Shown here: one piece after another, positions 8,715 to 17,553 of the stretch | Numbering within the stretch: position 1 is the stretch's first letter | Layout of the letters: each line of letters starts with the position of its first letter | Program-made: the position numbers and the translations under genes | The notes under the pieces: model-generated | Told to the model about the DNA's origin: nothing | What the model saw: the letters and a program-made list of their open reading frames with translations, nothing else | Database searches by the model: none | Assembly (NCBI GenBank): GCA_003278065.1 | Contig: QCHE01000004.1 | Coordinates: 16,208-80,207, forward strand | Reading direction: 5' to 3' | Length of the DNA stretch: 64,000 nucleotides | Origin: Pelagibacteraceae bacterium AG-390-O04 | Lineage (GTDB): Bacteria; Pseudomonadota; Alphaproteobacteria; Pelagibacterales; Pelagibacteraceae

Positions 8715-9278
8715 ATGAATTTGAGAAAAATAATCTTTTATCAACATGATGTTTTGTTTGATATTTTTAATGAAATTAAAGAAGAATTTGACTTTGATTT
8801 AATTAAAGCAGATAAAAAAATTCTTGAAAATTATCGAATGAACTCAGATCCTGATTACTTAATTATTTCAAAATCCAAAGATATAAAATTTAAGAATCAA
8901 ATTGTTATTGATAAAGTTCCAATTAAAATTGACAAGCTTATTGAACAAATTAATCTAAAATTTTTAAAAGAAAAATTTAATTATCAATCTGAAATATTAA
9001 TTGGTCCATATAAATTAAATTTAAATTCTAGAGAAATAAGTAGAAATAAAATTTCTTTAGATTTAACAGAAAGGGAAATAAATTTAATTCTTTTTCTTAA
9101 AAAAGTTTCTTTACCAGTTAAAATCGAAAAACTTGAAAAAGAAGTTTGGGAATATAATTCAGAGCTAGAGACACATACTGTTGAAACTCATATTTATCGT
9201 TTAAGAAAAAAGATAAAAGAAAAATTTAATGATGAAAATTTTATTTTAAGCTCAAAACAAGGATATTCCATTAAATGA
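8715..9278 (+). CDS. OmpR/PhoB-type winged-helix regulator with degenerate N-terminal domain
   Basis: The C-terminal ~95 residues form a winged-helix DNA-binding domain: the LDLTEREINLILFL entry, then VETHIYRLRKKIKEKF as recognition helix and FILSSKQGYSIK as the wing. The N-terminal ~90 residues sit where a receiver domain would be, but no Asp-Asp pocket, phosphoacceptor Asp or Thr/Lys switch is recognisable. It is therefore probably not controlled by a histidine kinase in the usual way. No sensor kinase gene lies nearby. The gene is 187 aa and its stop overlaps the start of the small ArfA-like gene in an ATGA arrangement. Targets are unknown. Confidence 0.8.
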   Translation: MNLRKIIFYQHDVLFDIFNEIKEEFDFDLIKADKKILENYRMNSDPDYLIISKSKDIKFKNQIVIDKVPIKIDKLIEQINLKFLKEKFNYQSEILIGPYKLNLNSREISRNKISLDLTEREINLILFLKKVSLPVKIEKLEKEVWEYNSELETHTVETHIYRLRKKIKEKFNDENFILSSKQGYSIK

Positions 9279-9421
9279 AAAAAAGAAATAAATATGCAAA
9301 AGATTTATTTACTAAGAAATATAAACCGAGAATTATTACAGCGAAAAAAGGAAAAGGTAGTTTTAAAAGGAAGACAAAAAAAAATTTAAATTCTAGCACC
9401 AATTTGTTGGATAATTTTTGA
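9275..9421 (+). CDS. Small basic protein resembling ribosome-rescue factor ArfA
   Basis: A 48-codon gene begins at the ATG at 9275, overlapping the stop of the winged-helix gene by four bases. The product is very basic (start MKKRNKYAKDLF) and carries the block KKGKGSFKRKTKK. This closely matches the KNKKGKGSYxRK signature of ArfA, which enters stalled ribosomes lacking a stop codon and recruits RF2. The preceding DLFTKKYKPR resembles the ArfA LFRQRVEK segment. ArfA homologues are short, which fits. It ends with a hydrophilic tail and overlaps the convergent kinase gene by 36 bases. The assignment rests on a short motif and should be treated as likely rather than proven. Confidence 0.68.
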   Translation: MKKRNKYAKDLFTKKYKPRIITAKKGKGSFKRKTKKNLNSSTNLLDNF

Positions 9422-10315
9422 AGACATCTCAGTCCCTTTTTTTAAACAATCTTTTTGTGAAAAATTATTTAAAAAACCATGTAAATAGCCACTTGCAAAT
9501 AAATCTCCAGCACCTGTAAGGTCGACAATATTTAGATCTTTTTTGGCTTCAATTTCATTTATCTCGTTTCCATTTATTGAAATAGCACCCTTCGATCCCC
9601 TTGTGATTACCAAGAGTTTTTTTGTTTGTTTACCAAAATCTACAACGTCATTAAAATCTTTTGCATCTATTAAGGATAATATTTCCTCTTCATTCGCAAA
9701 AGTTATATCTAATTTGTTTTTTACTAAATCTAAAAAGTGAGGTTTGTGTCTATCTACGCAAAATTTGTCTGATAAAGACATAGCTACTTTTTTTGAATTA
9801 TTAATTGCTTTTTCAAAAGCTTTTTTTGGTTCACCTTCATCCCACAAGTAACCCTCTAAAAAAATTATTTCACTTTTTTTAACAGCATCTGTATTGATAT
9901 CATTTTCATTTATTTTTCCTGCAGTACCAAGAAATGTACACATAGTTCTTTCAGAATCAGGAGTTACTAAAATTAAGCAAGTTCCTGTTGGGAGAGCTTC
10001 TTGTTTTCTTTTATATATGTAATTAACCTTTTCCTTTTTTAATCCAATTTCATATTTTTCACCAAGTGAATCCATAGCAACTTTTCCTATAAAACCAACC
10101 TCATTACCTTGCTGAGATAAACCAACAATTGAATTTGCAACTGAGCCACCTGAAATAGTTTTTTCAATTTTAAGGTTTGACATTAAATTTTGAAATTCTT
10201 TTTCATCAAATATCAATTTCATATTTCCTTTAGATAAATTGTTATCAGAGATAAAGTTTTCATCTACTTTGCAAATTACATCAACAATTGCATTTCCAAT
10301 TCCTAGAACTTTCAT
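9386..10315 (-). CDS. PfkB-family carbohydrate kinase (adenosine-kinase-like)
   Basis: This 309-aa ribokinase-fold enzyme phosphorylates a sugar or nucleoside with ATP. It starts MKVLGIGNAIVDVICKVDENF, as in adenosine-kinase-like members. It contains the GGSVANSIVGLSQQG substrate-lid motif and the C-terminal anion-hole signature DLTGAGDLFASGYLHGF with the catalytic Asp. Alphaproteobacterial members of this group are usually annotated as adenosine kinase, but the substrate cannot be read from sequence alone. Only one base separates it from nth upstream on the same strand, so nth and this kinase are probably co-transcribed. Confidence 0.88.
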   Translation of the reverse strand: MKVLGIGNAIVDVICKVDENFISDNNLSKGNMKLIFDEKEFQNLMSNLKIEKTISGGSVANSIVGLSQQGNEVGFIGKVAMDSLGEKYEIGLKKEKVNYIYKRKQEALPTGTCLILVTPDSERTMCTFLGTAGKINENDINTDAVKKSEIIFLEGYLWDEGEPKKAFEKAINNSKKVAMSLSDKFCVDRHKPHFLDLVKNKLDITFANEEEILSLIDAKDFNDVVDFGKQTKKLLVITRGSKGAISINGNEINEIEAKKDLNIVDLTGAGDLFASGYLHGFLNNFSQKDCLKKGTEMSSKIIQQIGARI

Positions 10316-10316
10316 A

Positions 10317-10970
10317 TTAAGCTTTTTTAACTTTTAACGGTTTTTTTCTATTAGGATAACAAGTAGTGCATATTTTACAAGACAATCCATAACAATCTCT
10401 AGCTTTACAATATTCTCTTCCATAAAAAATTATCTGGAGATGAAGCTTATTCCAATATTTTTTAGGAAATAATCTTTTTAAATCATTTTCAGTTTGAATA
10501 ACATTTTTTCCATTTGTTAATCCCCATCTTTGAGCCAATCTATGTATATGGGTATCAACTGGAAATGCAGGATGTCCAAATCCTTGAGACATGACCACAC
10601 TTGCAGTTTTATGTCCCACTCCAGGTAACTTTTCTAATTCCTCAAATGTTTTAGGCACCTTACCATTATGATTTTCAATCAGTAATTTAGATAAATTAAA
10701 AATACTTTTAGCTTTGACTCTAAAAATACCAATTTTTTTAATTAATTTTTCAATTTTTTTTTTCCCTAATTTAGTAAAATGCTCTGGTTTATAATATTTT
10801 GGATAAATTTTTTTAGTAACATTATTTACATTTAAATCTGTACATTGAGCTGAAAGTAGAACTGAAATTAATAAAGTAAAAACATTCCTACTTTTAAGTG
10901 GTACGGTTATTTTTGGGTAAGTTTTGTTTAAGATCTTTGATATAATTTTTGCTCTTTGAATCTCGTCCAT
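10317..10970 (-). CDS. nth: Endonuclease III (DNA glycosylase/AP lyase)
   Basis: Nth removes oxidised pyrimidines and cuts at abasic sites in base-excision repair. The 217-aa protein has the helix-hairpin-helix LPGVGHKTASVV with the catalytic Lys, and the catalytic Asp in VDTHIHRLAQRWGL. The C-terminal Fe-S region reads CKARDCYGLSCKICTTC. Its five cysteines are spaced x4-x4-x2-x2, which differs from the usual C-x6-C-x2-C-x5-C, so cluster ligation may be altered. The start overlaps the dapB stop by one base. The order dnaJ, a small membrane protein, dapB, nth, kinase makes a continuous reverse-strand block. Confidence 0.94.
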   Translation of the reverse strand: MDEIQRAKIISKILNKTYPKITVPLKSRNVFTLLISVLLSAQCTDLNVNNVTKKIYPKYYKPEHFTKLGKKKIEKLIKKIGIFRVKAKSIFNLSKLLIENHNGKVPKTFEELEKLPGVGHKTASVVMSQGFGHPAFPVDTHIHRLAQRWGLTNGKNVIQTENDLKRLFPKKYWNKLHLQIIFYGREYCKARDCYGLSCKICTTCYPNRKKPLKVKKA

Positions 10971-11746
10971 TATTTAAAATTCATGAGATCTCTCATGGAA
11001 TAAAGACCAGGCTTTTTATTCATTAACCATTTAGCTGCAGATAATGCTCCTTCAGAGTATAAGGCTCTGTCGAAAGCTTCATGATTCAGAGTTATAATTT
11101 CTTTTCCACTTGAAAATTTTACTTCATGCTCACCAATAATTTTACCTTTCCTAATAGAATTAAAATTAATTTTTTTTCCATAAGGAAATTTATTTTTATT
11201 CAAGAATTTTTTACCAACTAAGTCATAAAAATTTTTTCTTTTTCCAACAGCAATACCTTTGCCTAACATTAAAGCTGTTCCTGAAGGATGGTCTTTTTTA
11301 TATTTATGATGTACTTCAAAAATTTTACTTAAAAAATTTTTCCCAAGTGAACTTGAGGCTATTTCTGTTAAATACATCAAAAGATTTATTCCTAAGCTCA
11401 TGTTACCTGCTTTTAGTATTGGAATTTTCTTAGAGAATTTTTTAATTAAATCTTCCTCTTTTTTTGTAAATCCTGTTGTTCCAATGACTACCTTTTTTTT
11501 TAATTTTGAAGCTATTTTGAGAATTTGGAAAGTACATTTTGGAATAGTGAAATCTATAATTAAATTAGCTTTTTTTAATGCTAATTCAGTATTAAGGTCA
11601 ACTTTAATTCCATTAATTTTTTTATTAATTTCCTTACTTTCAGTGAGAGCAACTATCTTAAAATTTTTATCTAATTTTGCAGATTTTATTATTTGTTTAC
11701 CCATTCTACCTAGGCATCCTGTTATCGCTAAGTTTATTTTTTTCAT
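10970..11746 (-). CDS. dapB: 4-hydroxy-tetrahydrodipicolinate reductase
   Basis: DapB carries out the NAD(P)H-dependent reduction in the lysine and meso-diaminopimelate pathway. It has the dinucleotide-binding motif GCLGRMG at residues 10-16. The DapB signature EVHHKYKKDHPSGTA lies around residues 144-158, with the catalytic His-His and Lys. At 258 aa the size is normal. LysA, the last enzyme of the same route, is encoded at 55948-57162. The start ATG overlaps the stop of the 56-aa membrane protein (ATGA), and the stop overlaps the nth start, so translation is coupled along the string. Confidence 0.96.
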   Translation of the reverse strand: MKKINLAITGCLGRMGKQIIKSAKLDKNFKIVALTESKEINKKINGIKVDLNTELALKKANLIIDFTIPKCTFQILKIASKLKKKVVIGTTGFTKKEEDLIKKFSKKIPILKAGNMSLGINLLMYLTEIASSSLGKNFLSKIFEVHHKYKKDHPSGTALMLGKGIAVGKRKNFYDLVGKKFLNKNKFPYGKKINFNSIRKGKIIGEHEVKFSSGKEIITLNHEAFDRALYSEGALSAAKWLMNKKPGLYSMRDLMNFK

Positions 11747-11913
11747 TTAAAGATAAGATAAGAAATTATCACAATAGAAGCAATAATTATAGACCAAATG
11801 GATAAATTTTTAATAAATTTTTTTGACTCAGAATTTAATCTTAAAAATTCAGGTACTATCAAGAATAAAACTGCTATTAAGAATATAGCAGGGATTATTT
11901 GATCCAAATTCAT
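11743..11913 (-). CDS. Small two-helix membrane protein of unknown function
   Basis: Between dnaJ and dapB the reverse strand holds a 56-codon frame, starting at 11913 four bases after the dnaJ stop and ending in an ATGA overlap with the dapB start. It encodes two hydrophobic stretches, roughly residues 5-22 (IIPAIFLIAVLFLIV) and 38-54 (IWSIIIASIVIISYLIF), joined by a polar loop rich in Ser and Lys. The tight packing on both sides and the absence of other coding potential argue that it is a real gene. I do not recognise a family. A small integral membrane protein is all that can be supported. Confidence 0.7.
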   Translation of the reverse strand: MNLDQIIPAIFLIAVLFLIVPEFLRLNSESKKFIKNLSIWSIIIASIVIISYLIFK

Positions 11914-11916
11914 CTT

Positions 11917-13053
11917 TTAACTTTTCCAAAAACTTTTAGCTTTTTGAAAAAATTTTTTTATACTTGGATTAGATTTTTCATTCTCGATTTTTCTAAATCT
12001 CTCTAATAACTCTTTTTGTTCTTTGTTTAAATATACTGGTATTTCAGTTTTGACTTGTACATATAAGTCACCATAATCCCCTCTTCTCATAAAAGGCATA
12101 CCCTTACCTTTTAATCTAAATTGTTTCCCATCTTGAGTCCCATCTGGTATTTTAATTTTGGCCTTTTTCCCATCAATAGTTGGTATTTCAATTGTTGTTC
12201 CAAGTGCAGCATCGGCCACTGAGATAGGAAACTCAAAAAATAAATTTACATCTGATCTTTTAAAAAGTTCATGAGTTTTTACATTAACGAATAAATATAG
12301 GTCTCCAGTAGCCCCACCTCTTGTGCCAGCTTCACCTTTGCCTGCTAATCTTATTCTAGTACCATCATCAACTCCTTTTGGTATAGTCACTGATATTTTT
12401 TTAGTAGTTTGTTTGTTTCCTTGTCCATTACAGTCTGTACAAGGATTAGTAATTTCTTCTCCACTACCAGAACATTGAGGACATGTTTGTTGAACAGTAA
12501 AAAAACCTTGGTTAGAACGAACTTTTCCATTTCCACCACAATATGTACATCTATCGGGATTGAAGCCTGGCTTAGAGCCATTTCCCTTACAAGTATCGCA
12601 TTTTTCTGATGAGGAGAATTGTATATTTTGTTTTTTACCAGAATAAGCTTCCTCTAATGATATCGATAAATCATACCTCAGATCAGATCCTCTGTTGTTT
12701 GATCCTCTCCCCCTAGAGCTTCTCCTACCGCCACCAAAATCACCAAAAAAATCCTCAAAAATATCTGAAAAATCTGCTCCACTGAATCCTCCAAAACCTC
12801 CAAAACCACTATTTTGTCCTCCACCATTTTCAAAAGCGGCATGACCAAAACTATCATAATTATCTTTTTTATTTTTATCTGAAAGAATTCCGTAAGCTTC
12901 ACTTGCTTCTTTAAATTTATTTTCAGCCGATTTATCACCAGGATTTTTGTCAGGATGATACTTAACAGCCAGTTTTCTGTAGGCAGATTTTATTTCTTCT
13001 GGACTTGCGCTTTTACTGATGCCGAGAACATCATAATAATCTCTTTTAGCCAT
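11917..13053 (-). CDS. dnaJ: Chaperone DnaJ (Hsp40)
   Basis: DnaJ delivers unfolded clients to DnaK and triggers its ATPase. The 378-aa protein shows the full type I layout. The J domain has HPD at residues 33-35, followed by a Gly/Phe-rich linker with [10 protein letters not shown]. The zinc-finger domain has four CxxCxGxG repeats ([32 protein letters not shown]), and the C-terminal substrate-binding domains follow. It lies 30 bases downstream of dnaK on the same strand and is presumably co-transcribed with grpE-dnaK. No separate heat-shock promoter was found in the gap. Confidence 0.98.
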   Translation of the reverse strand: MAKRDYYDVLGISKSASPEEIKSAYRKLAVKYHPDKNPGDKSAENKFKEASEAYGILSDKNKKDNYDSFGHAAFENGGGQNSGFGGFGGFSGADFSDIFEDFFGDFGGGRRSSRGRGSNNRGSDLRYDLSISLEEAYSGKKQNIQFSSSEKCDTCKGNGSKPGFNPDRCTYCGGNGKVRSNQGFFTVQQTCPQCSGSGEEITNPCTDCNGQGNKQTTKKISVTIPKGVDDGTRIRLAGKGEAGTRGGATGDLYLFVNVKTHELFKRSDVNLFFEFPISVADAALGTTIEIPTIDGKKAKIKIPDGTQDGKQFRLKGKGMPFMRRGDYGDLYVQVKTEIPVYLNKEQKELLERFRKIENEKSNPSIKKFFQKAKSFWKS

Positions 13054-13083
13054 TTATATAACCCTGACAATTAGATGTTATTT

Positions 13084-15021
13084 CTAAGCGCTTTTCTCTT
13101 GATTTTCGTCTTTGTTTTCCTCTTTTACTTCCTCAAAATCAGCATCTACAACATTATCGTCTTTTTTGTTTGTACTATCTTTAGCTCCATCTTTACCAGT
13201 ATCTTGTTTGGTATTTTGTTGTGATTTATAAATTGCTTCTCCAAGTTTCATGGATGCTTGAACCAATATTTCAGTCTTCTTTTTAATATCTTCAATATCT
13301 TCTTTTTTTAGAGCATCTTTTAATGAAGTCGAAGCATCTTCAATTGATTTCTTATCTGTTTCACTAATTTTAGAACCATGTTCTTTTAAATTTTTGTCTG
13401 TAGAATGAATAAGTGTGTCAGCTTGATTTCTAACATCAACACCCTCTCTTTTTTTCTTATCAGCCTCCTTATTGGCTTCTGCATCTTTAACCATTTTTTG
13501 AATTTCTTCATCGCTCAGGCCACCTGAAGCTTGAATTTGAATTTTTTGCTCTTTTCCAGTGCCCTTATCTTTTGCAGAAACATTTACTATCCCATTAGCA
13601 TCGATATCAAAAGTCACTTCAATTTGAGGAACTCCTCTTGGTGCAGGCGCTATGCCAACTAATTCAAAATTGCCTAAAATTTTGTTATCCGCAGCCATTT
13701 CTCTTTCGCCCTGAAGAACTCTAATTGAGACTGCTGGTTGATTATCTTCCGCTGTTGAAAAAACCTGACTTTTTTTTGTTGGTATAGTTGTATTTTTCTC
13801 GATCAGTTTTGTTGAAACACCACCTAATGTTTCAATTCCAAGTGATAGAGGGGTTACATCAAGAAGAAGGACATCTTTTACATCACCTTGTAAAACTCCA
13901 GCTTGTATAGCTGCTCCCATTGCAACTACCTCATCAGGATTTACACTTTTATTAGGTTCTTTTCCAAAAAAATTTTTTACTTCTTCGATAACTTTTGGCA
14001 TTCTGGTCATTCCACCTACCATAACAATCTCATCAATTTCATTTGCAGTTAGCCCAGCATCCGTAAGAGCCGTCTTACATGGAGGCATAGTTTTAGAGAT
14101 TAAATCTTCTACAAGTGCCTCAAGTTTAGCTCTAGTTAGTTTGATATTGATATGTTTTGGACCAGTCTTATCAGCCGTTATAAATGGTAAATTAATGTCA
14201 GTTTGTTCTGCAGAAGACAGTTCAATTTTTGCTTTTTCGGCAGCCTCTTTTAATCTTTGTAAAGCTAATTTATCCGATTTTAAATCAATACCATTGTCTT
14301 TTTTAAATTCAGAAACTAAGTATTCTACAATAGAATTGTCAAAATCTTCACCACCTAAAAAAGTATCTCCATTAGTTGATTTTACTTCGAAAACTCCATC
14401 ACCTAATTCAAGTATGGATACGTCAAAAGTTCCACCACCTAAATCATAAACAGCAATTTTTTTATTTTGTTTCTTATCTAACCCATAAGCTAATGATGCA
14501 GCTGTAGGTTCATTAATAATTCTCAAGACTTCTAATCCAGCAATTTTACCAGCATCTTTAGTTGCTTGTCTTTGAGCATCATTGAAATAAGCAGGAACAG
14601 TAATTACTGCTTTAGATACAGCTTGACCCAAATATTTTTCAGCAGTCTCTTTCATTTTTTGGAGAATAAAAGCAGAAATTTGTGAAGGTGAATACTTTTC
14701 TCCTTTTGACTCAATCCAAGCATCACCTTTTTCTGAATTAATGATTTTAAATGGTGCAGCCTCAATATCTTTTTTTACAGTTGGGTCTTCAAAATTTCTT
14801 CCAATAAGTCTTTTGACCGCAAAAATTGTGTTTTCAGGATTTGTAACTGCTTGTCTTTTAGCTGGTTGGCCAATTAATTTTTCACTTTCATCAGTAAATG
14901 CAACAACAGAGGGAGTTGTTCTTGCTCCTTCTGCATTTTCTAAAACTTTAGGTTGGCTACCTTCCATGATAGCAACGCATGAGTTAGTTGTTCCAAGGTC
15001 TATACCAATTATTTTGCTCAT
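13084..15021 (-). CDS. dnaK: Chaperone DnaK (Hsp70)
   Basis: DnaK is the central Hsp70 chaperone. The 645-aa product begins with [16 protein letters not shown] (phosphate-1 loop), then [15 protein letters not shown] (phosphate-2) and the [16 protein letters not shown] signature. The interdomain linker region reads [20 protein letters not shown], after which the substrate-binding domain and helical lid follow. The C-terminal tail is highly acidic and Lys/Asp/Asn-rich and ends EKSA. It lies between grpE (61 bases upstream) and dnaJ (30 bases downstream) on the reverse strand. Confidence 0.98.
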   Translation of the reverse strand: MSKIIGIDLGTTNSCVAIMEGSQPKVLENAEGARTTPSVVAFTDESEKLIGQPAKRQAVTNPENTIFAVKRLIGRNFEDPTVKKDIEAAPFKIINSEKGDAWIESKGEKYSPSQISAFILQKMKETAEKYLGQAVSKAVITVPAYFNDAQRQATKDAGKIAGLEVLRIINEPTAASLAYGLDKKQNKKIAVYDLGGGTFDVSILELGDGVFEVKSTNGDTFLGGEDFDNSIVEYLVSEFKKDNGIDLKSDKLALQRLKEAAEKAKIELSSAEQTDINLPFITADKTGPKHINIKLTRAKLEALVEDLISKTMPPCKTALTDAGLTANEIDEIVMVGGMTRMPKVIEEVKNFFGKEPNKSVNPDEVVAMGAAIQAGVLQGDVKDVLLLDVTPLSLGIETLGGVSTKLIEKNTTIPTKKSQVFSTAEDNQPAVSIRVLQGEREMAADNKILGNFELVGIAPAPRGVPQIEVTFDIDANGIVNVSAKDKGTGKEQKIQIQASGGLSDEEIQKMVKDAEANKEADKKKREGVDVRNQADTLIHSTDKNLKEHGSKISETDKKSIEDASTSLKDALKKEDIEDIKKKTEILVQASMKLGEAIYKSQQNTKQDTGKDGAKDSTNKKDDNVVDADFEEVKEENKDENQEKSA

Positions 15022-15082
15022 AATATTATTTTATATCTCTTCATATAGGCGTTAAATTTTATTCTACAAGTTGATCTAAACA

Positions 15083-15742
15083 TTATTTGTTCTCTAAATT
15101 TTCCTTATTTTCTTGATCTTTTTCACTTTTGTTTTGTTTTTTTTTAGACACACCAACAAGCGAAGGTCTCAATAATCTGTCTTTTATTGTAAATCCTTTT
15201 TGTACTTCTTGAATTATTGTTCCAGGTTCCTTTTCATCATCTTCGATTTCAATCATAGCCTGATGATAGTTAGGATCCAGTTTTTTCCCTAAACAGTTTA
15301 TTGGCATAATATTATTTTTATTAAAGATAGAAATTAAATCTTTATTAATTATCTCTAAATGGTCTAATATTTTTTTAAGTGCTTCAGATTCTTTTAAGCT
15401 TTCATCATTTTCTAAAACTTGTTTTGATCTCCCAAGATTATCTATCAAATTCAAAGCTTCTTTAGCAAAGGAAAATCCACCATATTCAAATGCGTCTTGT
15501 TTTTCCTTTTCAAAACGTCTTCTTTGATTCTCCATCTCAGCAAAAGTTCTAGCCAATTTATCTTCTAGCTCTAAAATTTTGTCCTCAGGAGTTAAATTAT
15601 TTTTATCTTCTATCTCTTCATTATTATTCTGAGAGCCTAAATTATCTTTAGTCTCTTTTTCATTAAGATTTTCATCATTAACTTTATCTTTAATCTCAGA
15701 GTCCATATTATTTTGAGGGTTTTGTTCTTGTTCTTTCGTCAT
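15083..15742 (-). CDS. grpE: Nucleotide exchange factor GrpE
   Basis: GrpE releases ADP from DnaK. The 219-aa protein has a long, acidic and Asn-rich N-terminal tail (residues 1-50). A coiled-coil helix including LARTFAEMENQRRRFEKEK follows, then the conserved beta-domain with LDPNYHQAMIEIE, GTIIQEVQKGF and RLLRPSLVGVSK. Gene order grpE-dnaK-dnaJ supports the call. The start is 42 bases from the divergent rdgB start, so both promoters must be packed there. I looked for a CIRCE repeat and a sigma-32 promoter and saw none that convinced me. Confidence 0.96.
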   Translation of the reverse strand: MTKEQEQNPQNNMDSEIKDKVNDENLNEKETKDNLGSQNNNEEIEDKNNLTPEDKILELEDKLARTFAEMENQRRRFEKEKQDAFEYGGFSFAKEALNLIDNLGRSKQVLENDESLKESEALKKILDHLEIINKDLISIFNKNNIMPINCLGKKLDPNYHQAMIEIEDDEKEPGTIIQEVQKGFTIKDRLLRPSLVGVSKKKQNKSEKDQENKENLENK

Positions 15743-15784
15743 AGAGACATATATGGTAAGAAATTTGAAAATTACGAGATCTTT

Positions 15785-16381
15785 GTGAAAAAAATTAATT
15801 ATCTTTTAATAGGAACTAATAACGATGGAAAATTAAGAGAAATTAGAAGTTTATTGCCAAAAAACATTAAAACACGATCGGTAAAATATTATCGATTAAA
15901 TAGTCCACCTGAAAATGGAAGTTCTTTTAAAGAAAATTCTTTAATTAAATCTAAATTTTTTTCTAAAAAAACAAATTTACCGTGTCTAGCAGATGATTCG
16001 GGATTAGAGATAGATATTTTGAATAAAAAACCAGGAATTTTTTCAGCTAGGTGGGGTGGTAAAAAGGGGAATTTTAACAAGGCAATTAAAAAAGTTTTTA
16101 GAGAATTAAATAAAAAAGACAAAAATTGGAGAAAAAAAAAAATTAAGGCTAGGTTTATTTGTGCACTTTCAATTAGTTTTTTAAATAAAAAAATTACTTG
16201 TGTTCAAGGAAAAGTAGAGGGTACCATCTCCTCTGAAGCAATTGGTAAAAATGGTTTTGGCTATGATCCAATATTTATTCCTGACAACGAAAAAAAAACT
16301 TTTGGAGAAATGAATCCTTCAAAAAAATATAAAATTGATCATCGCTCTAAAGCATTCAAAAAGATCAAAAAATTTCTTTAA
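15785..16381 (+). CDS. rdgB: Non-canonical purine NTP pyrophosphatase (XTP/dITP)
   Basis: RdgB removes ITP, dITP and XTP from the nucleotide pool. I choose the GTG at 15785, giving VKKINYLLIGTNNDGKLREI, because the family starts just before the GTxNxxK motif. An open frame extends upstream to 15713 but would run into grpE. The product is 198 aa, the normal size. It has LADDSGLEIDILNKKPGIFSA and the C-terminal GFGYDPIFIPDNEKKTFGEM block, ending in HRSKAFKKIKKFL. An in-frame tract of eleven A lies at 16132-16142. The 3' end overlaps the convergent LpoA-like gene by 17 bases. Confidence 0.94.
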   Translation: MKKINYLLIGTNNDGKLREIRSLLPKNIKTRSVKYYRLNSPPENGSSFKENSLIKSKFFSKKTNLPCLADDSGLEIDILNKKPGIFSARWGGKKGNFNKAIKKVFRELNKKDKNWRKKKIKARFICALSISFLNKKITCVQGKVEGTISSEAIGKNGFGYDPIFIPDNEKKTFGEMNPSKKYKIDHRSKAFKKIKKFL

Positions 16382-17519
16382 GATTTCCTTGTTCAACTTT
16401 ATAAAAATTTAATCTGTGATTAATATTATTATTTTCTATGTCAAAAATTCCAATTTTCCCTTTAAATGAATTTTTTGATTTAAAAATTTTATTTATCTCT
16501 GAAAGATCATTTTTAAGAGTTAAATAATAGATTAAACCAATTAAGTCATAACTCAATAATGAAATATGGTTTGGTTTAATATTAAATTCTTTAAAAAATT
16601 TTTTTTCAAAGTTTTCTAAATTTTTTTTATTAATTGATGGATAATATATTGGTTGTGAGCTAGTTTCATTTAATAAGCTTTCATCAAACCATTGATTGAA
16701 AGTAATAAAATATTTATTTTTTGGAGATACATCTGTATAAATTAATGAAGTAATAACACTCTTAAGACTTTCATCAAAATCAGCCACAACCAATGAGTCG
16801 AAATTGAGACCTCCTAAAGTATATCTCTTTTTTAACGACTCAATTTTTTTTTCTTTGTTAACCTCGTCTGAATTTTCTAATCTTGTTATTTCATCAAATA
16901 AGTTTTGTTTTCTTATTTCATAATTTGTTATTTTTTCTATTTGTTTTGTCAGTTTTGTCGGTTCAATATCGTAATAGTGTTCTTTAAAAATTTTAATTTT
17001 TGATTTTTTTATTCCTTTTTTAATTTCTAAGTCATAGTTTAAATTTGGTATTAAAAAGATTGTTTTCTTTATTTTTTCTAATTCAATAAATTTTTGAATT
17101 GTTTTTAGTTGTGATGTAGAATTAATACCTGTGCTAATAACATTTTTAGGAAGATCTAAAGTTTTGTTAGTTAGAGATAAAAATGTTAGATTATTAATTT
17201 CGTTAAGATAAATAATATTATCATAAAAAACTGGCCCTATTACTAAATTTATACCCATTTCACTAAGTTCAATAGCAGAACGAAGAGTTTTATTTGGATC
17301 AGATTCAGTATCTTTTGGATAAATCTCAATTTTATCAGAATTAATATCTCTTAATGCCAATTTAGTTGCTTTAACAATTTGTTTTCCCAGCTTAATATTT
17401 TCTCCTGATAATGGAACTAATAAACCAATTTTAATTTTATTCTCCTCAGAAAAAGATTGTTTATGACTAAAAAAAAAATTTAGAAATATTAAAAAAAGAA
17501 TTGTAAAAAGTTTATTCAT
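16365..17519 (-). CDS. LpoA-like periplasmic-binding-fold protein (penicillin-binding-protein activator family)
   Basis: The 384-aa protein has a signal peptide (about residues 1-24, ending SFSEE) followed by a type I periplasmic-binding fold with KIGLLVPLSGENIKLGKQI. This is the domain of LpoA C-terminal regions and of branched-chain amino acid receptors. The N-terminal TPR part of enterobacterial LpoA is absent, as is common in alphaproteobacteria. Synteny favours the LpoA-like reading: it is divergent from rsmI by 34 bases, as lpoA is in many proteobacteria, and a DolP-like gene lies just beyond. No transporter genes are adjacent. The function as a PBP activator is an inference. Confidence 0.78.
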   Translation of the reverse strand: MNKLFTILFLIFLNFFFSHKQSFSEENKIKIGLLVPLSGENIKLGKQIVKATKLALRDINSDKIEIYPKDTESDPNKTLRSAIELSEMGINLVIGPVFYDNIIYLNEINNLTFLSLTNKTLDLPKNVISTGINSTSQLKTIQKFIELEKIKKTIFLIPNLNYDLEIKKGIKKSKIKIFKEHYYDIEPTKLTKQIEKITNYEIRKQNLFDEITRLENSDEVNKEKKIESLKKRYTLGGLNFDSLVVADFDESLKSVITSLIYTDVSPKNKYFITFNQWFDESLLNETSSQPIYYPSINKKNLENFEKKFFKEFNIKPNHISLLSYDLIGLIYYLTLKNDLSEINKIFKSKNSFKGKIGIFDIENNNINHRLNFYKVEQGNLKEIF

Positions 17520-17553
17520 TTAATGCTACTATAACATTAATACTGTTAAAATT

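Noticed and set aside
12678..12938. Open frame antisense or out of frame in the dnaJ Gly-rich region
   Set aside because: It is a by-product of repetitive Gly codons in dnaJ, without start signals of its own.
15743..15784. Heat-shock promoter (CIRCE or sigma-32) before grpE
   Set aside because: No GAGTGCTAA-type repeat exists. A CCATATAT-like -10 on the minus strand lacks a matching CTTGAA at the right distance.
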